From positions 2,914,001 to 2,978,000 of the forward strand of contig JAAROD010000004.1 of NCBI GenBank assembly GCA_012274445.1: DNA of 64,000 nucleotides, read 5' to 3'. The notes beneath the pieces were generated by a model. The model saw only the letters and a list, made by a program, of their open reading frames with translations, made no database searches and was not told where the DNA came from. A program made the translations under genes and the position numbers. This DNA is from Sclerotiophoma versabilis (Eukaryota; Ascomycota; Dothideomycetes; Pleosporales; Didymellaceae). Positions 32,719 through 44,518 of this stretch are shown here, piece by piece (position 1 is the first letter of the stretch; each line of letters opens with the position of its first letter).

Positions 32719-33696
32719 ATGGTTATCTGGAAACGGTTGACAGCGTCGTATACGGGACAATTCGATCCCACACATAGATTCGAGACATCCTGGATTCTCC
32801 CACCCGGTGTCCTGTTCGGATTCCGCGCTTTGCTATCGTTATACGCTTTCGTCACATTATTCACCATCTTTGGCTGGAATGGCACCCATGGCAGATCAGA
32901 GGACTCGCAGCGCTCGTTCTCGTACTTCACGCACCTGACATATTGGGGCTTAGCGTTCTACTACGCGTTCAGCGCTGCGCATACTGGCAGCTATTGGCTC
33001 ACTGGGACACCGTTTCTTGCTCGGTGGCCAAAATGGCTCCAGATAGCGCATAGCATATTCTACTCCACTGTAGTCATTTATCCATGGATTGTTACAGGTA
33101 AGTTTTACATCTCCATAGAAGATGCACGCGATCTAGATGGGGAGTCTATCCGCATGAAAGACGGCACCTAAGAATTTCCGGTTACCTTCCTGTCCAGCCT
33201 CGTACGAAACAGCGCGCAGCGAGACTGACAATGAACAGCTGTATACTGGGGTATCCTCGCATCCAACGGATTTCCAAACACCTTCTCGCTTTGGTCCAAC
33301 ACGTCTCAGCATGCGCTTAATTCGGCCTACGCCTTCTTTGAGATCTTCTTCCCGCGGACTGAACCGATCCCCTTCCTCAACATCATCCCAATCGTCATCT
33401 TACTTGCCTTGTACCTTGCGTTGGCTTACGTTACGTTTTATACACAAGGTTTCTATACGTACGGATTCCTCGATTTGCGGAAGAATTCCTCTGGGGTAGT
33501 GGCTGCCTACATCATCGGCATTCTCGTCGCAGCTATCGTTATCTTCCTCATTGTAAGATACCTTATTTTATTACGTCTTTGGGTGACGGAGAAGAAGTTG
33601 GGAATGACTGGGAAATTCTCTCATCGTGGCACGACCGGGATGACAGGCGAGGAAGCCGAGAAAGGTATTCCCATGCACGATGTCAGTGCGAAGTAG
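32719..33696 (+). CDS. FAR-17a/AIG1-like polytopic membrane protein
   Basis: Exons are 32719-33097 and 33239-33696 (278 aa), spliced with GTAAGT and a CAG acceptor to give TAVYWGILASNG. About six hydrophobic segments are visible: FGFRALLSLYAFVTLFTIF, YWGLAFYYAFSAA, the region after WLQIAHSIFYS, the WGILASN region, FLNIIPIVILLALYLALAYV and AAYIIGILVAAIVIFLIVRYL. Conserved features of this fungal family are TYWGLAFYYAFSAAHT, SLWSNTSQHALNSAYAFFEI and YTQGFYTYGFLD. Some FAR-17a/AIG1 relatives hydrolyse branched fatty-acid esters through a Thr and a His; whether this fungal branch does is not shown here. The cytoplasmic tail is short and Gly/Thr-rich. Confidence 0.78.
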
Positions 33697-36676
33697 TCAA
33701 GTGTAGACGTCTTACCACAATCGGAGTTCCCGCCGAAATTCTTTTTAAATACGTATCAAAAAGCCTACGGCTACATATCCGTATTCGCTGCCCCTGATTT
33801 GCCATGATATCCTTGTTTTCTCCCAAACAACCATTCAAACGGCTCAAGGCTCGACCTCCGAGGCTCCCAGCCACACGGGGCCTATGAGCACCTAGCTGCA
33901 GATCCGTCGTACCCTTGTCCTAGCTAGACGGGAGACTTGCATTCTTGCTTTTCCACTTTGATCGCAGTGGCCGTTCGATTGCTGGAACCCGACTCTTCTC
34001 ACTTCCATGGTCTTGCTTGCGCTGGGAGGCGGCTAAGGTTGGGTTATGGGTGGCTTTCGCGGTCAGTTAGTGCACACCGAGGTGTTGCTGGTGAAACCAG
34101 TTTAGAGATTTACCATATGGCTATGGCTATCGTCAGCCATCAACAAGAATTCAACATATATTTATGGGGTAGCTTCAAGCCGTTACTCTGTGCAGCCATT
34201 TGATGTATGGTTAGGTCTCTGGTATATGCGCACTCGGCGTTTTAGGAACCGTATCATCACTGACTTCAGAAACATACTACACATTCGTATCGAGCGAGCA
34301 TCAGAAGCAAGGTGGGTATGCACAGGTCGCGGCGCTATCCGGAACGACAGATCAAAGCACTGTCCACAAGCCAATCATCGATGACAGGTTAGCAACGCCC
34401 AGAGTTGGCTAATACTGAACAAACGAAGTGGAAGGTGCCGCATTGCATGTTATCGCCAACACTAACGCTACGGGAGAAGATCACTTCACAGCTTCTAGAA
34501 AGAGGCTAACACTTACTAGTCACAGTGCTGACAGCAGCCATCGGGAGCCACTCGATAAATGCCTCTCCTGTGCGACAGTGATTCGCCAGAAGTAGCTCCT
34601 AGAGTTCAACGATCCCGTGATCATTGTCAATGTTTCTGCCCACCGGGCTTGAAAGATCTCCGCGGCTATACAACAGTCTCTATAATGTTGTGGAGATGGC
34701 ATATGCGCTTTGTTGCTTCTTCAGCACCAGCGACTCCTATCACAGCGACGAACCGATTGTGATCGTCTCCTTTAACATCGCAGAGCACTATCACTTGGGC
34801 GAGCAGACGGAAACTACAAAATGCCAGTGCAAGGGTGTCCAGGATGGGATGACATGGTCAGTATAACGACCGAACAGTATGGTTCGCTGGGCTCATACGT
34901 TTAGTCCTTCACCCCGCATGGCCTGACTGTCCCGTTTTAGTTTTTCACTACTGTTTGAGACGGGTTGTCAGTCGCAGAGCTGACAGCAGACAGGCTCCTT
35001 ACTGATGCGTATGCATTGAACCCACTCACTAATATCTGGTTCTGAAACATCGGGTTAAGAGCTTGAGAGATGAGCATCAATGCTCCAGGATGAAAGATCG
35101 ACGTTTGGATGTCGAAGCTTCGACCATGCCGTGAAACGGTATAACACAAAATCGCGGGCTCTCGTTCCGTGGAATGACTAGAAGAGTCCACATTACCGGT
35201 ACTGGCCATTGCATCTCGGTAGCATTCTTGACCCCCGCTATCTAGTAGTTCAAGTGAACGAAGGTCACCACCACCACAATTGGTCTCCCATTTTCTCAAC
35301 AATGCGCAATATCTCCATTTGGTGGGCTTCCCCTTAAGGTACACGAGACAGAAACCCAGCAGCGGCAAGATCGCCGCGAAATGGTACGAGCATCCTGGTG
35401 GTGGCTTGCAGTAGTCCAGCTCGTAATATTCACTGTTCGAGCGGCCTATCACATCGAAGAGCAATTGAAGCCGAGATTTGCTTGCCGGGAAGATCACCAT
35501 GAGCTGAAAATATGTCATGACCGTACGATTGATCTGCATTGACAGCAGTTTTTGATCACGATCTACATTCACACACTTTTCTATACAACACAATGAACAC
35601 GTTCACGTTCAGGAAAGCCAAAGCCATCGTTACCTGTGGTAAGAATTGCCCTTTAGTAACCCCGCATTTTGCTAGGTAGATGAATGCGACTGCCAACCCT
35701 CGCCTTACCAATTTGGTAGGCTACTCCCGCTCCGATGAACAAATACCCGTTTCAGATCAGGGAATGCATGTGAATGATCATGAAGATGCGGATCCTCCGG
35801 CCGTACACAAGTGGTGAGAGGCTATGGTCCTCGGGAATATTTCCGGCCGCGATGTTAGTCGATCCAGAGCTCCTTACTAAAAGTGAGGCGCAAACTGTGT
35901 CGATGCCACGAGGTGAGCATGCTGTTGTCACAGTTGCATCGACGTAAGTAATGCTAGACAGCACCTGCGCAAGCCGACAACATCGGCCACCAACCTTGTC
36001 TTCTGCACTAACTCTAGCCTCCGAGACTTCCAAACTTTGTTCAACGCTTTGTCTCTAAGATGGCCTGTTCCTGTCCAACATCACGCAACTGCGGTGATGC
36101 CTGCGTAATGTTGCATGTGAGCTCGCGCTAGACGCCTTCATATCTCAAACGGCTGCATGGGACGGCTCGGGGTGTGGGCCTTCACTTACTGAGAAGCGTT
36201 CGGTAGGCACCGGTAGGCTCGGCCAGCTCGCCAGACGATTGCGACGTGTACATTCATGTGCAATGTGCGATTTCGTACTACGACTGTGACGCTTTGCGGG
36301 CTTAGATGGTATGTGGATGTGAAAGGGGATCTTGAACAGTACTTAGGCACGATCAAACCGGTTCGTGTGAAACTTATTGCCAGATAGGCAGAGGTATCAA
36401 ATATCGACTATTGACCTTGCGCGTCAGAACAACACTGTACGCGCTGCCGAAACTCAGCTTCGTTCACGCAAAGCAGTCTTCCAACCATGTGCTCAATCTG
36501 CAGACGCTTGCGGATAGCAACTGCTAACCGAATCGGGATTTAACCGAGGTGTCTAGGTCTAGCAAACAGCATCCTTGACATCCGACTCGCCTTGACACAA
36601 CACATCTCGCCAATACACGCGCGTGCTATCGCTTTCATCGAAATACCAGAGTGTCGGGACAAGTAGAGATTCAAAG
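33697..36676. other. Gene desert of about 3 kb
   Basis: Apart from the unidentified ORF at 34937-35593, no coding-like frame, tandem repeat or transposon end was recognised. The composition is near 48-50 % GC with many stops in all frames, which fits decayed sequence. Confidence 0.45.
34937..35593 (-). CDS. Unidentified ORF, 218 aa
   Basis: The longest open frame in the gene desert. It contains a hydrophobic stretch (FAAILPLLGFCLVYL) followed by a basic, Trp/Cys-containing segment (KGKPTKWRYCALLRKWETNC). I do not recognise a family. It could be an exon of a degenerate gene or a chance ORF. Confidence 0.25.
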   Translation of the reverse strand: MCCIEKCVNVDRDQKLLSMQINRTVMTYFQLMVIFPASKSRLQLLFDVIGRSNSEYYELDYCKPPPGCSYHFAAILPLLGFCLVYLKGKPTKWRYCALLRKWETNCGGGDLRSLELLDSGGQECYRDAMASTGNVDSSSHSTEREPAILCYTVSRHGRSFDIQTSIFHPGALMLISQALNPMFQNQILVSGFNAYASVRSLSAVSSATDNPSQTVVKN

Positions 36677-37986
36677 ATGATAGAGACCGTGCTCATTGTC
36701 CGCCACGCAGTACGTACATGAGGCAAATCTTCGCCTCGGCTTCTGTATATCTTCACCAGCCACATACTACACATGGAACTCGGTCCGACATGTGTAACGC
36801 AATCCTACATCTCCTGCCTGTGCTTTGTTACTTTCCGCCTCACACGTAGACTCGGAGGCCTACAATAGTCAAACTTACTGTCCTCCGCCCCTTTACAATG
36901 ACATACTTTCTGACAGCGATGCCTTACCATAGTTTCGGTCGAACTGGAGTGTGGACCCTGCAACCGGACAATACACCGCGCTGATGGTCAAATCTCCGAC
37001 CGGAATTCCGACAGATCCTCCGTTGACGTCGAAAGGCGTCCAACAGTCCAAAGAGCTTGCCGACTATCTCTCAGGCATCGAGCCGCCGGTGGACATCATT
37101 TACTCGAGCCCTTTTTATCGCTGTCTGCAGACGCTCAAGCCATTCACCGACCGATACTTCAGTGGTGGCAAGTCAAGTAGAAAGATCAGAATAGATCGAG
37201 GGATTGGGTATGGTGAATCCATCAGCGTGTACAGTCGCGCACTCACTGATGTGCGCTATACAGTGAGTTCTTCGGCCGTGCAGACTGGGAACACCCACAT
37301 CCACCCACTTTAGAGATCTTGAGTCCTCACTTCGAGCATCTTGATCAAGACCATGTCTCGACGCACATCCCAGCGTCGAAGGGCGAGACGATTGTCGAGC
37401 TCCATGAGCGTGTGCGAAAGGCTCTAGACCATATCATCACCACACTGGACAATGACCCAGCACAGCCCAAGACACTCTTGATCTGCAGTCATGCCGCCAC
37501 AATAATCGCAGCAGGAAGAGTACTCACTGGCCAGATGCCAGAAGACCCAGATACAGATGACTTCCAATGCTTCACTGCAGGGCTGTCGAAGTTTGTTCGC
37601 AAGAGCACCGATCCCACAAGAGGAGTAGCTGGCAACTGGGATTGTGTCCTCAACTCCAAGACGTCATTTTTGTCAGGAGGTGCTGAGCGAGGCTGGTAAG
37701 TGCACCACTGTTCTTTATTGTTCTCTACTGCGGAGCGTCATGCGGGCAGGAAGTCCCTGTACCTTAGGAAAGATCGGCCAAAGCCAGAACATACTTCCTC
37801 CGATTGGGGTTTGCATCGCCTCTACTCAACATCTCGTTACCACTTTCTATCAAATTCATCAAGTCGGCGCCTTGCAACCAACCGACACTGCTGACCACCG
37901 ATTCGAATAGGAAGTTTAACGGTGATGAGAGCTTCGTAGCGTTCCCGGACGACCCGGTAAAGGGGATAGATGTACCTAAGCTTTAA
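36677..37986 (+). CDS. Histidine-phosphatase-superfamily protein, TFIIIC tau55-like
   Basis: Four exons: 36677-36709, 36933-37207, 37264-37695 and 37911-37986 (271 aa). The 33-nt first exon encodes MIETVLIVRHA and splices to FRSNWSVDPATGQY. Exon 2 to 3 gives GIGEFFGRADWEHPHPP. The last exon gives GWKFNGDESF, typical of this fungal group. Superfamily marks: the N-terminal phospho-acceptor motif VRHA (usual form RHG), SSPFYRCLQT, a late acidic residue in KGET, and the second catalytic His in ICSHAATIIAAGR. This RHA form with TGIPTDPPLTSKG resembles the tau55 (Tfc7) subunit of RNA polymerase III factor TFIIIC and related UBASH3-like phosphatases. Function as TFIIIC subunit is a family-level inference. 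Confidence 0.82.
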
Positions 37987-39069
37987 ATATACGACTTGAT
38001 CTACATTTCGTGCTGTACCCGAGGCATTGAAATGTAGCACTCCTGCCAGTAGTTGGTAAAGGTTAGACTACGGCGTTTTCGGCAGCCAGCCCAAGGGCGA
38101 TTGCATACCTGAGAAGATCACTTCGCACAACGTACCTCACGACTTATACATGACAACAAGAATATGAGAGCTCTCAGCCCCTGCATGTCGCACCTTATCC
38201 TCGCACCTCTTAGCCATCAGCCATGCAAATTGACAACCGTGTAACTACGCAATCAAGAATGCTAGCGAGCTACATCAACGCCCACCAGCCGTGTTCCCGT
38301 CCTGCCATGCCCCTCGGCTCGCTCTCCGCACTCTCTACCTTTGCTCGCGCACAGCACCAAGATAGCCCTAGACGAGTACCTCAGGTGCTCGTATACGTTT
38401 CATTCCTGCCAAACCTGCTCTACTGACGTCTGCGCTCTTTTCCCAAGCCGCCAAGCTAACTAGCCCCGGAAGCCTTCCCGCAACGTCCGTTATCAGAAGC
38501 TGGTAGCAGCATGTTGTGGCGCTGCGCTGTGAACCCAGATCTGAGGCCAAAAAGAAGTCGCGGCGAGGGAGGATCGACAGCGCATGGCGGGTTCGTGGCG
38601 AGATGCGCCGATTGGCAAGCGACGCTTGGAATCCGGGGAAGCTTGGGGGTTATCCGGAAATTCAGCGTACTGAGGAAGATTTGTTTGTTGCGTCATCAGA
38701 AGAGTCAACTTCAACGTTTTGCTTCCAAAGTCTGTTATTTGTCTTTGTGAGACAACAATTGAAGGGCCACAACAGCATGCGAGAGTGTCTATAAGCCGCC
38801 TGTTCTGTAAACCCTAAGGAAATGCGAGGTGCTCTACGCGTGGATCACGTCACTACACCGTAGCATCCAGCCAGCTAACTTCACACATAGCCGACTTGAA
38901 CCCTACTCAACTGCATAGATCCCACGAACCCAAGTCCTGCAAGTCTTCTGCCCCAAAGGGCCTGCAAACCTAACATCCACAACTCAACGCCAATCCGCAT
39001 CTCCTTCCAGCCCTCAAACCCAAACCGCAAGCACCACTCCACCTCACACAGCCCAGACCCACCAGCACA
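37987..39069. other. Intergenic region
   Basis: 3' flank of the phosphatase-like gene and promoter of the tautomerase-like gene, with a C/A-rich leader at 38920-39069. No gene was recognised. Confidence 0.4.
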
Positions 39070-39657
39070 ATGCCACTCTACTCCATCCACCACTCCTGTG
39101 CCCTCACCGCAGCGCAGCGCCAATCCCTCGCCTCGGCCATAACAGCCCTGCACTGCAGCACCTTCAGCGCGCCCTCAGCCTTCGTAAACATAGTCTTCCA
39201 CACCAACACCAACGCCTCGACAGCGGCGCAGATCTACGTCAGCGCGTCGCCCGTGCGCACAAACTATATCCTCGGACACTTGCGCCCGCGGCCCGAGAAT
39301 GCTGAGAGGTTGAAGCGCGTTGTGCAGGCGATTATGGCGATTTGGAACGAGCATGTGCGACTGCCCGGTACTAGTGCGCTGGGGCAGAGGGTAAATATGT
39401 TGGATTCGGGTGGGGAGGAAAGGGGAGGGGGGTATGTGTCGGAGAGAGGGGAAGGGCGGTTGGATGATGAGCGGGCGCTGCATAATGTATTTCTGATGGA
39501 GGATATTGTTGCGGGAGCGGAGCAGGGATTTTTGCTGCCTGTTGCGGGGAAGGATGAGGAGTGGGCGGCGGAGCATATGGGGGAGTTTGAAAGGCGGGCC
39601 GCGGACGGGGACGAGAGTATGAAGAGGCTGGTGCAGGAGTTTAAGAGTAAATTGTAG
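39070..39657 (+). CDS. Tautomerase-like protein (putative oxalocrotonate tautomerase family)
   Basis: Single exon, 195 aa. The sequence starts Met-Pro (MPLYSIHHSCALTAAQRQSL); after Met removal Pro would be the N-terminal catalytic base used by the tautomerase superfamily. The first 100 residues match the fungal family: AITALHCSTFSAPSAFVNIVF and NYILGHLRPRPEN. The acidic C-terminal half, with a Gly/Glu-rich loop, is less conserved. The TCG/GGG-rich 3' half of the gene is more GC-rich than the flanks. The substrate is unknown. It is convergent with the next gene, leaving 125 bp between stop codons. Confidence 0.82.
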   Translation: MPLYSIHHSCALTAAQRQSLASAITALHCSTFSAPSAFVNIVFHTNTNASTAAQIYVSASPVRTNYILGHLRPRPENAERLKRVVQAIMAIWNEHVRLPGTSALGQRVNMLDSGGEERGGGYVSERGEGRLDDERALHNVFLMEDIVAGAEQGFLLPVAGKDEEWAAEHMGEFERRAADGDESMKRLVQEFKSKL

Positions 39658-39782
39658 GGCTGGCAAGAGATGAAAGTCGAACGTTGTGTATTGGTATAGG
39701 ATAGCACCTATGTGGTATCTTGCGTGAAAGCAAAAAGCGACCGGAACTGCCGTGCGTCGATGAACGCCTGGATAAGGACTAC

Positions 39783-41264
39783 TTACAATGGTACGTCCTC
39801 CATCATTTGAACAGCACCTTCTCTTCCTACTGTGATGATTACGTCGCCCAGAGTCTTCGTCGCGAAGCCTGCTTCTGAGTACCGGAAGTAGTAATCCCAC
39901 TTCTTCTTGAAGATCTCCGCACCCTCTTCGTCCAGTTCACCCTGCTTCTCCTTGACCAGCTGCGGTTTTATCCTGCCGTCCCAGTTGTTCAAAAATTCCT
40001 CTCTCCACAAGCGCAGTGCTTTGGAGTAGTGAGGACCAATGTTCTCGATGCTGTCTACGACTAGCGAACCACCAGACGCACTCTGTATCGAGGAGACGAG
40101 CTCGGAGACCGCGGGGAGGTGACCGCCAGGGAAGATGTACCGGCGGATGAAGTCGTCAGATTTCGCATAGGCTTCGTACCGACCATCTGGCATGGTGATG
40201 CACTGGAAGCATGCAATGCCCCCCTCTTTCTTCAACAGCTTGTCTACGCACTGGAAATATGTCTTCAAGTAGGCTTGGCCAACTGCCTCCAGCATCTCGA
40301 TCGATACAATCTTGTCGAATGCTCCTGTTTCTGGCACTTCAAGACTTCGGTAGTCACATAGGAGTACTGTGATATTGTCCGACATGCCCGCCTCACGTAT
40401 CCGCTCCTCCGCAAGCTCTTTTTGTTCAATTGACAAGGTCAAAGATGTCACCTTGCATCCTGTGCGCTGCACAGCTCGCATGGCGAAGCTTCCCCAACCT
40501 GTTCCAATTTCCAGAACGTGGTCGGTGCCTTTGATGTGTGTGTTGTCGATGAAACGATCGAGCTTGCGCATTTGCGCGTCGTACAGGCTTTCACTTTCAG
40601 ATTTAGGGTTGGACTTTGGTAGCCAGATTGGGCTCGAGTATGTCATGTCTGGCGAGAGGAACGCGGCAAACATTTCATTCGAGATGTCGTAATGTGCCAT
40701 GATGTTCAGTTTTGCGTTCTTTAGGTTGTTGCTGCCGCGAACTAGACCTGCTAACCCTGACGAGATCGCTGCTGTGAGGTTCGAGCCATTGCCGAGGTGG
40801 TTTCGGTTCAAGATGAAAAGCTGGCGTTGTCAGTTGCAGATTGCACAATTCGTACTTATTTGCGCGTACCTCGAAAAATTTGGTCAGATCGGGCGAGCTG
40901 ACCTCTCCAAGCATGTAGCTTTCAGCGAAACCCTTCGAAACATTAGCAATTGACTTCCTTAGCCTGCACTGCGTGCTTGCACGAATTGAGTGTGTACCAT
41001 ATCGGCAAAGAGTGCCAATCGCACCCAAAACTTGTCATTGTGTACATGCAGGTATGCAACTGGCACTCCTTCCTTATCCGCACCAAAGACGTTCTTCGCC
41101 TTGCTTTCGCTCCCTTCAAAAAGTACAAGCCTTCCAATCTGAATGTTCTGGAGCTGGGATAATGTGCCGTTTTTGCACATGGAAACGAGTGGTTGCCATG
41201 CTTGTGATGTGAGTGTGCTGAGGATCGCAGAAGCGGGCGCTGTCAGGGTGTTCAGGATCGTCAT
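39783..41264 (-). CDS. Cyclopropane-fatty-acyl-phospholipid synthase-like methyltransferase
   Basis: SAM-dependent enzyme acting on unsaturated acyl chains of phospholipids (cyclopropanation or methylation). Exons are 41264-40998, 40932-40870 and 40820-39783 (455 aa). All introns are phase 0. N-terminal part: GRLVLFEGSE and FWVRLALFADMGFAESYMLGE. Catalytic part: AHYDISNEMFAAFLSPDMTYS, SAM motif VLEIGTGWGSFAMRA, SIEMLEAVGQAYLKTYF and FIRRYIFPGGHLPAVSEL, followed by DNIGPHYSKALRLWREEF-like sequence (here ENIGPHYSKAL). These are the standard CFA-synthase blocks in order. Start at MTILNTL; an upstream Met at 41312 is less likely. Related to bacterial Cfa and fungal homologues of plant CPS. Confidence 0.92.
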
Positions 41265-42571
41265 TGCGTGACTGAGTAAAGTTTTGGAGGTTGGGAGCTT
41301 CGGATGGAGCAATTGATGGGTAGAATGATCTTAAGAGCTACGATAAGACGTCGCAAGGACTCGCTGTCACGGTTTGAGCGCGCTGAGCTGAGACCCTTGA
41401 AGAATGAAAAGGACAGGCCTAGTAGGCCTTCATGACAACGGGCGCGCTTAGGCACTTGAATAAATTCACGCCGTTGCGGCGGAAGACCGAGATCCGACGC
41501 GGTGCTGTTGGTTGCGCCGGCGCGTCCAGATCCACGATGCTTCCGTCTGCAATGCTGAATCGACGAGGTACTTGACCGTTTCGAGTGACCGATGACGTTG
41601 TCGATCGAGAGCGGAGCATCGTGAGCGCAGAAATGCTTCGATCTCGCATCTTAGCCACAGTAAGCCGCATCATCTGCGCGCCTTTCAGGAACAACAATTG
41701 CACCGCGTTCCAAGAGCTCCGGAGCGCGATAGGTGTGTACGGGGCACAAGGAAGTTTGCCCTGTCCGCTGAGAGCCTCATGTTAGGGTTGGTGGAAGGCC
41801 CAGCATGGCGCCGACTAGTGAGGGGCTGTCAGAACTCTATGCAGCGACGCAACACCGAGCGTGTTTCAAGTGCTATTCTGGTTGGAATTGTGCAGTCGCG
41901 GTACAGCACCCGATGCGAATACGGCGGGCAGCTCGACACCTAGACAATGGAGGGAAAATGCTCATGGTCCATTATAGGCCGCCCCACCCCGCTGCTCTGG
42001 CGTCCATGCTGTAGCTATGGGTGAGCGGATCGCAAGGACATGCTGCAACCATATCCAGGAAATTCATAGCACCAATGCCTCATCCCTTCTCTTTCGCGTC
42101 CAGCATCGTTCTCCAGTAATATCTGTAGACAATCGTCGTAATATGCTCAAAAAGTCGGTCCGTTTCCGCGTTCATGTACCAGAGACGGCGAAAACGCTCT
42201 CCAGGGGACAAACTCACGCTTTCGTAAAATCGCAATCATACAAAATACATTTCCAGAGTGCAGAGATTGGAGAAAAGAAGAAAGGAACTTGATATATGTT
42301 GTGGTAACTCCATGTACAATCGTACCGTCATACTTACATAGTGACGACTTCGGCAAAGAACAATCGTGCTTACTCCGCGGCGACACGCTTCGACGCGTCC
42401 AACGCGTAGAGTTCAACACCACTTTTCGCGACCATCAATAGCAACCCACGCACCGCTCATACCCAGATACAACCTCCAACCAACACACCTTCACCCTTCT
42501 AGATTCACAAAGGACCCAACCGGACAAGACCCTCCAACCCACCCCACGCACCGCACACAAAACCCCCCATT
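41265..42571. other. Divergent intergenic region, 1.3 kb
   Basis: Promoters of the CFA-synthase-like and RNase H2 C genes. A 94-aa minus ORF at 41703-41419 is rich in Arg/Ser but has no family resemblance. The C/A-rich stretch 42470-42570 is the leader of the RNase H2 gene. Confidence 0.4.
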
Positions 42572-43147
42572 ATGCTCTCCATCCAAGCCTCCAAACCCGC
42601 AAAATGCACACCAAACCTGCTACCCGCGCGGATAAACCACAACGGCCCTATAAACAGCACATCACGCTACTGGATACCGACAACAGATGCGAAGGGTACA
42701 TGCTCAATCCTCAATCCTCAATTCTGAAGCAAAAGCGAAAACAACACTAACCCTCCGTCTACAGGCACACAACACGTCCACTTCCGCGGCCGCCATCTGC
42801 ACGGCACTAAGCTTGCGCTGCCACCGAATTACACCGGCGCTGTGCTGGATATAACTGAGAAACTCGCTCCGCAAGTGCACTCCGGATCGGCTTCTACGCT
42901 GCGCTGTGCGGCTAGCGAGACTGCAGATGATGAAGATGACGAGATGGGGCAGGAGCTGCCTGAGGAAGTCAAGGTGGCGGATCAGATTGGCGAGTTCGAT
43001 GAGATTGTGGTGTGGGGACATGGCGGGGCGGTGGATGAAGGGAGTGATATGTTTGTGCGGGGGATGAGGGAGTGGGTGGGGTTTGCGGAGGCTATGCATT
43101 GCGATGAGGAAGATGAGGAGCAGACAAATGGGGCGAAGGTGCCGTGA
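42572..43147 (+). CDS. Ribonuclease H2 subunit C
   Basis: Non-catalytic subunit of the RNase H2 trimer, which removes ribonucleotides from DNA and degrades RNA:DNA hybrids in the nucleus. Exons are 42572-42695 and 42765-43147 (168 aa), joined as TDAK|GTQHVHFRGR. Family blocks: NLLPARINHNGPINSTSRYW, then the spliced segment HVHFRGRHLHGTKLALPPNY and GAVLDIT, and the C-terminal VWGHGG...W segment. An acidic insert (TADDEDDEMGQELPEE) lies between them. It is convergent with the membrane protein gene, 133 bp between stops. Confidence 0.88.
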
Positions 43148-43280
43148 TATACAGTACGAATGTGAGATATCGTAGCAAGAGTTGGAGGGTTTGGAATGGA
43201 GTGCTAATAGCGAAGATACCCAGGAATACAGTCATGAAAGATAATAACAGGAGAGGATGCGATTGAGACACTGAACACTT

Positions 43281-44518
43281 TCACCCTTCCCCAATATCTT
43301 GCCGTCCCTCGAGATACGTATGGCACGCGCTCAGCACCGGCAGCAACAGCATAGCTACACTCAGCGTCTGTCCAAACCCCCACACATTCTCCCCTTCGTC
43401 CTGCAATCCGCAGAAACCTCCCCGATCACGCGGTTGCGCGAATTTCTGCGTCAAGACCAATACAGCGGAGAAGACTGCAAGCAGAATCTGCACCGCAAAG
43501 GCAATCAGCGGATTGAGAAAGACGAAGAACACCAGCCTCAGTCCGAAATGCGCTGGCAGCATTATAAGGTATGGCGGGCAAGTAGGCGCAGGAGGGTTCT
43601 GGTCAGTAAGGCGGCGCACAATCTGCGCCATGCAGCCGCTTGAGTGTGATGCTCGAGACACGGAGCCTTTGCGGTCTGGGTCATAGAGGATGCAGACTAG
43701 TGCTGTTGAGAAGCCGACGAGAATGAACAGCATGGGAACTAAAAAAGCAAGTCTCTGGACTCGACTCTGTTCTTGCACGCTGGTATCTTCGTGCGCGATG
43801 ATGGTGGGCGGCATGCAGAAGGCGGCGATCATGGAAGCGAAAAGACAGACAGCGAAGAGGACGACGAGTGTGAGCCGGATTTTAGCGATGAGCTTGTACT
43901 TGAGAAAGTGCTTACGGAGAGTGATGAGCGCGGCGAGATGGGATGAGGACGACAGGGCACAGATGTAAAGAATCAGGACGAAATGGGCACCTTGGACTTC
44001 GAACGAATTCTGGGCGACCTGCAAGTGAGGTGTCAGCTTCAGACTGCAGATGTTGGAGTGACAGCCTCACTTTGATCCACCCGCTGAGAAGCACGGCGTA
44101 ACCAGTCACTAGCTGTTGATCCCCAAATCCAATGATGAGAGGATCGAGAAACGGGCGCCAAGCATAGCCTTTTTTCCATCCAGTATCCAGGACTCTCTCC
44201 CGAATGTATGTGATCGGTGCTCGGAGTGTGAACCGGCCTTTCGAGTCGTATGCATTGTCGAGAATCATGGCCAGGATGGAGGCCGCAGTTGTCATGGCAC
44301 TAGCGAGCACGAACGAGATCACGACCTGTATAGTATCAGTTACCCATCATTTTCAGGTCGAGTAGATAAACACTCACACCTACGCCGGCGATGTCTGGCT
44401 CTGATCCGTTGGCGCAGTCGCCACCATACCAAGCTATGTTGTCTGCTGAAACGTGAGCAAAGGAACGGCAAGGGGTGAGAGCAAGCAGTCTACCGAATAT
44501 GACCCATGGCGGCGCCAT
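43281..44518 (-). CDS. Polytopic membrane protein, fungal, unknown function
   Basis: Exons are 44518-44494, 44445-44378, 44325-44071 and 44018-43281 (361 aa). The 48-nt intron 44493-44446 keeps frame in a raw translation; removing it gives MAPPWVIFADNIAWYGGD. About seven hydrophobic segments are visible, including VVISFVLASAMTTAASILAMIL, LVTGYAVLLSGW, FVLILYICALSSSSHLAALI, LTLVVLFAVCLFASMIAAF, LAFLVPMLFILVGFSTALV and LIAFAVQILLAVFSAVLVL. GDQQLVTGYAVLLSGW is common in ascomycete integral membrane proteins of this kind, which are found near secreted or surface-related genes. No enzymatic motif was seen. Confidence 0.78.

Noticed and set aside
41419..41703. 94-aa minus-strand Arg/Ser-rich ORF
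   Set aside because: No family resemblance, no splice-linked neighbours; could be leader sequence.
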